Positions 60,183 to 64,000 of a DNA stretch of 64,000 nt are shown one piece after another. A program made the translations under genes and the position numbers. The DNA is from Muribaculaceae bacterium. Its GTDB lineage: Bacteria; Bacteroidota; Bacteroidia; Bacteroidales; Muribaculaceae. The stretch covers positions 11,131-75,130 of the forward strand of contig JAFYYI010000066.1 of the NCBI GenBank assembly GCA_017557665.1, in the 5' to 3' direction. The notes under the pieces were generated by a model. That model worked only from the letters and a program-made list of their open reading frames with translations. It was not told the origin of the DNA and ran no database searches. Each line of letters opens with the position of its first letter. Position 1 is the first letter of the stretch.

Positions 60183-60554
60183 AATAGTAATTAATTAAAG
60201 GGTTAATAATATGTATATGTCTAACACTCATCCAGTTATGGTACTGCAATCAGTGCTTTGACATTGCAAATATAGTGCTTTATTCACATCTTTTCCGTCA
60301 GGCTGTGGATGAACAAAATTTAATTACTGAACACTTTTTTGCAACCATTTCTTTTTTAAAAACACTACGGGACCTTCAATTTGCACTTGAGGCCGTTTGA
60401 AGCATGATGTTCCAAATAACACTTGAGCAGTGCAGAGGCAAAAAAGCAACCATTGTGCATGTCAGCACAGTGGTTGCTTTTCTGAAAACCTCAAAAAATC
60501 GTATTTTTGAAACCTTCGTTAATCGATTGGGTTACAAAAATTTACTTAAACCCT
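60183..60554. other. interval between the WP-repeat gene and the dockerin/FISUMP gene
   Basis: Holds the WP-repeat promoter (TATATTTG, reverse strand, 60274-60267) and a terminator-like hairpin at 60443-60484: AAAGCAACCATTGTGC pairs with GCACAGTGGTTGCTTT. A 75-codon + strand frame is not supported. Confidence 0.6.
60443..60484. terminator. terminator-like hairpin downstream of the dockerin/FISUMP gene
   Basis: AAAAGCAACCATTGTGC / GCACAGTGGTTGCTTTT, 16-17 bp with one mismatch and a 6-nt loop, T-rich on both sides. Reading on the reverse strand it could end the 60555-61397 transcript. Confidence 0.7.
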
Positions 60555-61397
60555 TCATTGTTGATATTGTGGTGAACGCACAGGACGGACACTGTGACCG
60601 ATGTAACGGTAGTTGTTTTTGCTGTCGATGACGTCTGATCGTAAGAACAAGGCGTAAGCATGACGCGAGTTGCCGATGACAAGCGAGGATGACCAATAGT
60701 ATCCGTACGAACCCACAGCACTGACCGAACTTCCCCGGCGATAGCCCGCAGCAGGCAAGAACAATGTATTTCCATTAGGTCCTGTCACCACATAACCGTT
60801 CCTGCCGTTCATCTTTGTCCACCTCCAAGAGCACTTCGTCTGCAGTTCGTTCATCTGAGAAAGCGTAGGCATGCACCACTCCTCTCCCCAGTTCACGTAG
60901 GCAGCATCGTCTTCATACTCCAGTTCAGTCTTGTTGTCTACCGTGCCGTGAGCGGCACTGGTGCAGTACTTCGACATCAGCTCATAGCCGGCAACACACC
61001 ATTTATAGGTGCTCCATTCATATAGACTCTTTGGGGTGGTCTCGCCCCAAGAGAAGAAAGATCCGAAACCCTCGGGTGTATCAGCCCCAACGTTCTTCGT
61101 CGCCCACAGTGTGCCGCTGGGCAGACCCAAGTCAACGTAATCTTGAGAATCGTCGGTATGCGGATTGAGGATGATGTCGATAAGGACGTTGACGTCGGCA
61201 ATGTTGACTTCGCCGTCGCCGTTCACGTCGCCACGTCTATCGCTATTGCCGGTCAGAATCATATCAATCACTGCGTTCACGTCAGCAACATTGACCTCGT
61301 CATCGCAGTTCACATCGCCTTTAAGGCTGCGCTGCGCATACCCGTCGAACGGCAGCGCCAACAGCAGAGTCAAGAGCAGTAATTGGATGCTTTTCAT
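60555..61397 (-). CDS. exported protein with an N-terminal dockerin and a FISUMP-like domain
   Basis: 280 residues: a signal peptide, then a dockerin right behind it (GDVNCDDEVNVADVNAVIDMIL, GDVNGDGEVNIADVNVLIDIIL as landmarks). A C-terminal domain of the Fibrobacter-major-paralogue (FISUMP) type follows: VDLGLPSGTLWATKNVGA, FSWGETTPKSLYEWSTYKW, and a WSSS/SVRPVR end. The dockerin at the N-terminus is opposite to the CotH and LRR proteins. FISUMP domains are secreted and of unknown role. Confidence 0.88.
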   Translation of the reverse strand: MKSIQLLLLTLLLALPFDGYAQRSLKGDVNCDDEVNVADVNAVIDMILTGNSDRRGDVNGDGEVNIADVNVLIDIILNPHTDDSQDYVDLGLPSGTLWATKNVGADTPEGFGSFFSWGETTPKSLYEWSTYKWCVAGYELMSKYCTSAAHGTVDNKTELEYEDDAAYVNWGEEWCMPTLSQMNELQTKCSWRWTKMNGRNGYVVTGPNGNTLFLPAAGYRRGSSVSAVGSYGYYWSSSLVIGNSRHAYALFLRSDVIDSKNNYRYIGHSVRPVRSPQYQQ

Positions 61398-61468
61398 TAG
61401 ATTGAAATTTAGTTTATTCTATTTGTTCTAACGGGGAGTTACCTTTCGCCAGACAGAAAGGTATCACC

Positions 61469-62014
61469 TTATTTCCCGGTTTTCCGGCAATTCTTCTGGT
61501 GGGTCTTAAGCAGTTTCGCCGCTTGACCGTAAGGGCTGGTGGTGACGCTCACAAAATAGGCCGCCATCGTTGTGGTATAGGTGTTCTTATAGTAGCCTTT
61601 CTTGAAGAGTTCTTCTTCGGTGAAGCTGTCGGCAAGGCTCAGCATCTCGTCTTGGGTTTGCTGCAATAGGCGTGCGGCTTCTTCCAGCGGTGTGGCCTGA
61701 TGTTTCTCGACGAGCATCTTGTCCATCTCGTGATAGTTGCGGCGGTACTCATCGGGCAGGTAGTCCCTGGGATGGCCCTCGCGGATGTTCTGCACAAACT
61801 CGCGCATGAGCACCTGCCACTCATGCAAGTGAATCAGCAGGTCACGCAGACAGCGGTCATACTCCCATCTCACGCCGCACTTTTTGGGGTCGGCAGCGAA
61901 GTCAAACGGGGTCACCTTCTCATCGTCGCTCATCCTGGCGATTTGTTCACACAGTTTGGCATAACCATCAGCGATGGCAGACAATAGCTCTTGTTTATTG
62001 GTCGGATTAGCCAT
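61469..62014 (-). CDS. ClbS/DfsB family four-helix protein (DUF1706)
   Basis: 181 residues. The N-terminal phrase TNKQELLSAIADGYAKL and the central WEYDRCLRDLLIHLHEWQVLM (helix with conserved His) mark the family. The end has YKNTYTTTMAAYFVSVTTSPYGQAAKLLKTH. ClbS of E. coli is a cyclopropane hydrolase that protects its producer from colibactin; related proteins occur without the toxin locus. No colibactin genes are seen here. It lies 9 nt downstream of hflX, so cotranscription is likely. Confidence 0.88.
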   Translation of the reverse strand: MANPTNKQELLSAIADGYAKLCEQIARMSDDEKVTPFDFAADPKKCGVRWEYDRCLRDLLIHLHEWQVLMREFVQNIREGHPRDYLPDEYRRNYHEMDKMLVEKHQATPLEEAARLLQQTQDEMLSLADSFTEEELFKKGYYKNTYTTTMAAYFVSVTTSPYGQAAKLLKTHQKNCRKTGK

Positions 62015-62023
62015 ATTCGATGA

Positions 62024-63265
62024 TTATTCGTCAGTGAGGTCGTCGTAGGTCTGGAAGAGGAAGTCGTTGTAGGGGAAACGGGCAGTGTGGACCGCTTTGG
62101 CCTTGTTATACAACAACTTCTTGAGGGCATCGATGTTCTGCTGCTTCTTGGCACTGATGAAGACGCAGTTGTCGCCCATGCGTGCCATCCAGGTCTCCTG
62201 GAGTTCTTCGAGAGGGATGTTCTCGCGCAGGCGCGGCGTGAGGTCGTCCTCATCCTTGGGGACATGGGTGAACTGGTCAATCTTGTTGAAGACCATGATC
62301 ATCTCCTTGTCGCCGGCGTCACACACCTCTTGAAGGGTACGGTTAACGACTTCGATCTGCTCCTCGAACTGGGGATGCGAGATGTCCACCACATGGACGA
62401 GGATGTCGCTGTCGCGCACCTCGTCGAGGGTGCTCTTGAAGGACTCCACCAGATGGGTGGGCAACTTGCGGATAAAGCCTACAGTGTCGGTCAGCAGAAA
62501 TGGCAGGTTGGAGATGACGACCTTGCGCACGGTGGTGTCGAGGGTGGCGAAGAGTTTGTTCTCGGCAAACACCTCACTCTTGCTCAGCACGTTCATCAGC
62601 GTGGACTTGCCCACGTTGGTATAGCCCACGAGGGCGATGCGGGTGAGCTTGCCGCGGTTCTTGCGCTGAGTTATCTTCTGCTTGTCGAGTTGCGCCAGTT
62701 TCTCCTTGAGCAAGGAGATTTTGGTCTTGACGATTCGGCGGTCGGTCTCAATCTGGGTCTCACCGGGTCCGCGCATACCGATACCGCCTCGCTGACGTTC
62801 CAAGTGGGTCCACATACCCGTCAACCTAGGCAGCAGGTACTGGTACTGGGCCAACTCTACCTGCATCTTGGCGCTGGCGGTCTGGGCACGCTTGGCAAAG
62901 ATGTCGAGGATGAGGCTCGTGCGGTCAAGCGTTTTGACCTTGACGGCCTTCTCGATAAAGGCAATCTGCTTGGGCGTGAGGTCGTCGTCAAAGATGACCA
63001 GGCTGATGTCGTTCTCCTCGACAAAGGCCACGATTTCCTCGAGTTTGCCCTTGCCGACGTAGGACGTGCTGTTAGGCCCGTCGCAGCGTTGCAGGAAGGT
63101 GCGCACCGTGACGGCACCGGCCGTCTCGGCCAGGAATTCAAGTTCGTCAAGGTATTCTTTGGTCTTGGCCTCTCCCTGCTGGGGTGTGATCAGTCCCACG
63201 AGGATGGCGCGTTCCTCTTTTACGTCAATGTCGTTAATGCGTTTACTATCGTCAATAAGTCCCAT
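62024..63265 (-). CDS. hflX: ribosome-associated GTPase HflX
   Basis: 413 residues. An N-terminal HflX domain ends with RGGIGMRGPGETQIETDRR; the G domain has GYTNVGKSTL (G1), DTVGFIRKLP (G3) and NKIDQ (G4). HflX splits stalled ribosomes under stress. Two tandem conserved leader elements, each with its own -7 box, lie upstream on the reverse strand (see 63282-63446). Confidence 0.96.
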   Translation of the reverse strand: MGLIDDSKRINDIDVKEERAILVGLITPQQGEAKTKEYLDELEFLAETAGAVTVRTFLQRCDGPNSTSYVGKGKLEEIVAFVEENDISLVIFDDDLTPKQIAFIEKAVKVKTLDRTSLILDIFAKRAQTASAKMQVELAQYQYLLPRLTGMWTHLERQRGGIGMRGPGETQIETDRRIVKTKISLLKEKLAQLDKQKITQRKNRGKLTRIALVGYTNVGKSTLMNVLSKSEVFAENKLFATLDTTVRKVVISNLPFLLTDTVGFIRKLPTHLVESFKSTLDEVRDSDILVHVVDISHPQFEEQIEVVNRTLQEVCDAGDKEMIMVFNKIDQFTHVPKDEDDLTPRLRENIPLEELQETWMARMGDNCVFISAKKQQNIDALKKLLYNKAKAVHTARFPYNDFLFQTYDDLTDE

Positions 63266-63281
63266 AGAGTCACATTTTTTT

Positions 63282-63362
63282 ATTTGGATAAATGTGGCGG
63301 CGCCTCAACCATTAAAGTAAACTTTATGGTGTCCGGCTTTCACAAATTTTGGTGCAAAATTA
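63282..63362 (-). promoter_or_regulatory. proximal promoter and leader element copy B of hflX
   Basis: TAATTTTG (63362-63355) is followed by GTGAAAGCC (63343-63335), a self-complementary AAAGTTTACTTT, TTGAGGCGCCGCC and ATTTATCCAAAT (ending 63282). It is 62 nt long from GTG to the end and stops 16 nt before the ATG. Confidence 0.75.
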
Positions 63363-63378
63363 CTAAAAAACTGCGGTT

Positions 63379-63478
63379 TTTGGATAAATTCGGCTGCGTC
63401 TCAACATAAAAAGAATGAATTCTTTTGTTCTGTATTCGACTTGCACTAATTTTTTCTAATTTTGTCACCACAAAATTA
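63379..63478 (-). promoter_or_regulatory. distal promoter and leader element copy C of hflX
   Basis: TAATTTTG (63478-63471), then GTGCAAGTC (63446-63438), a self-complementary AAAAGAATTCATTCTTTT, TTGAGACGCAGCC and AATTTATCCAAA (ending 63379). Same layout as copy B but a different hairpin sequence. Followed by an AAAAACCGCAGTTTTT hairpin. Confidence 0.7.
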
Positions 63479-63541
63479 GTGCAAGCCGAACGCAATGAGA
63501 GTGACTCTCAATCGCTGAGGCTCAGCCAAATTTATCCAAAT
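63457..63541 (+). promoter_or_regulatory. promoter and leader element copy D of the GH92 gene
   Basis: TAATTTTG (63457-63464), then GTGCAAGCC (63479-63487), a self-complementary TGAGAGTGACTCTCA, GCTGAGGCTCAGCC and AATTTATCCAAAT (ending 63541). The ATG follows 31 nt later. Divergent from hflX; the -7 boxes of D and C are 6 nt apart. Confidence 0.75.
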
Positions 63542-63571
63542 GTGTGTAACCAACTGCTACGATATCGATAT

Positions 63572-64000
63572 ATGAAACAAATTATCTTACTCTTAGTCCT
63601 GTGGAGCACATTGCTGCTCCAAGCTACCTCAACCGATTATACCCAATATGTCAATCCGTTTATCGGCACGCAGACCGATGCCACCGGCGCCTTGAGCGGC
63701 AGCACGTTCCCCGGAGCCACAATGCCACAGGGAATGGTGCAGTTGAGTCCCGACACCGAACAGATGGTGACCTGGGATCCCTGCTCTGGCTATGACTACA
63801 ACCGTGACAGCATCTACGCCATCTCCCACACCCACCTGAGCGGCACGGGCTGTACCGACCTGTTTGACATCTCGCTCATGCCGGTGACCTGGAATGTGAC
63901 TCCAGAGTATCTGGCGACAGGCAACTTCGGTCAGACTTTTTCACACGAGCAAGAAGCGGCATCTCTAGGATACTATATGGTTTTACTTCAGGAAAGCGGA
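63572..64000 (+). CDS. GH92 family alpha-mannosidase, 5' part
   Basis: 143 residues are visible before the window edge. A signal peptide (LLLVLWSTLLLQATS) is followed by the GH92 N-terminal motif YTQYVNPFIGTQTDATGALSGSTFPGATMPQGMVQLSPDT and YAISHTHLSGTGC. GH92 enzymes are calcium-dependent exo-alpha-mannosidases acting on host N-glycans. The gene is preceded by leader element D. Confidence 0.93.
   Translation, partial: MKQIILLLVLWSTLLLQATSTDYTQYVNPFIGTQTDATGALSGSTFPGATMPQGMVQLSPDTEQMVTWDPCSGYDYNRDSIYAISHTHLSGTGCTDLFDISLMPVTWNVTPEYLATGNFGQTFSHEQEAASLGYYMVLLQESG

Noticed and set aside
59917..60198. 93-codon + strand frame over the 48-bp repeats
   Set aside because: Open only because the period is a multiple of 3; the - strand frame has a signal peptide and a promoter.
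62087..63409. 440-codon + strand frame antisense to hflX
   Set aside because: Covers hflX in antisense and the leader elements; no domain, no promoter for it.

Overview
The window is a 64 kb stretch of a Bacteroidales chromosome, most likely a gut or rumen member of the Prevotellaceae/Muribaculaceae type. Evidence seen directly: nearly every transcription unit has the Bacteroidetes -7 box TAnnTTTG (often with TTTG about 20 nt upstream), Shine-Dalgarno sequences are absent, and the primary sigma factor is the short 285-residue type. The families present are typical of this order: GH97, GH92, C10 protease, BspA-type leucine-rich repeats, DUF4836, DUF4153, DUF3109 and proteins carrying dockerin modules. 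There are no tRNAs, rRNAs, CRISPR arrays, transposases or phage genes. One structural RNA, RNase P RNA, is present.

Layout. 1-8.9 kb: a nearly complete late cobalamin pathway in two convergent operons (cobS-cobC-cobU-cobT on +; cbiA-pduO-cobQ-cobD-cbiB on -), next to a partial periplasmic binding lipoprotein probably for a corrinoid. The operons meet at overlapping stop codons, and cbiA is split by a frameshift into two overlapping ORFs. 9-11.5 kb: an accessory patch (CPBP-like membrane protein, small P-loop kinase, xenobiotic acetyltransferase) with 25-bp direct repeats flanking the first gene. 11.5-22 kb: exported hydrolases (C10 protease, GH97 glucosidase, C1B peptidase), a duplicated pair of secreted proteins around an SH3-like protein, and a DUF805 gene between two structured RNA-like elements. 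22-33.5 kb: housekeeping genes (yigZ, acyl-ACP thioesterase, aroC, ybaK) and envelope proteins (thioredoxin-like, TPR, META, DUF4153). 33.7-44.5 kb: rnpB, folC, an HtrA protease, a small ribbon-helix-helix protein, rpoD, a beta-barrel, DUF4836, the aguA-aguB putrescine pair and a repetitive helical protein. 44.6-51.4 kb: a large LRR/Big2/dockerin surface protein, an ATPase-like gene whose 3' end is made of ~99-bp repeats, rplS and a CotH-dockerin protein. 51.4-54.6 kb: DUF3109, the c-di-AMP cyclase cdaA, folP and murI. 54.7-64 kb: small envelope proteins, a sirtuin, an MBL hydrolase, an exported Trp-Pro repeat peptide, a dockerin protein, a ClbS-like protein, hflX and the start of a GH92 gene.

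The most interesting non-genic signal is a ~62-68 nt element (GTGnAAGCC - variable hairpin - TGAGnCnnnGCC, usually then ATTTATCCAAA). It lies in the 5' leaders of the acetyltransferase, hflX (two tandem copies) and GH92 genes. Its hairpin sequence varies but stays complementary, which suggests selected RNA or DNA structure. Other leads are the low-complexity spacers in the cob operons that follow transcription orientation, the paired structured elements around DUF805, the WP-repeat peptide, and three dockerin proteins with no cohesin in view.
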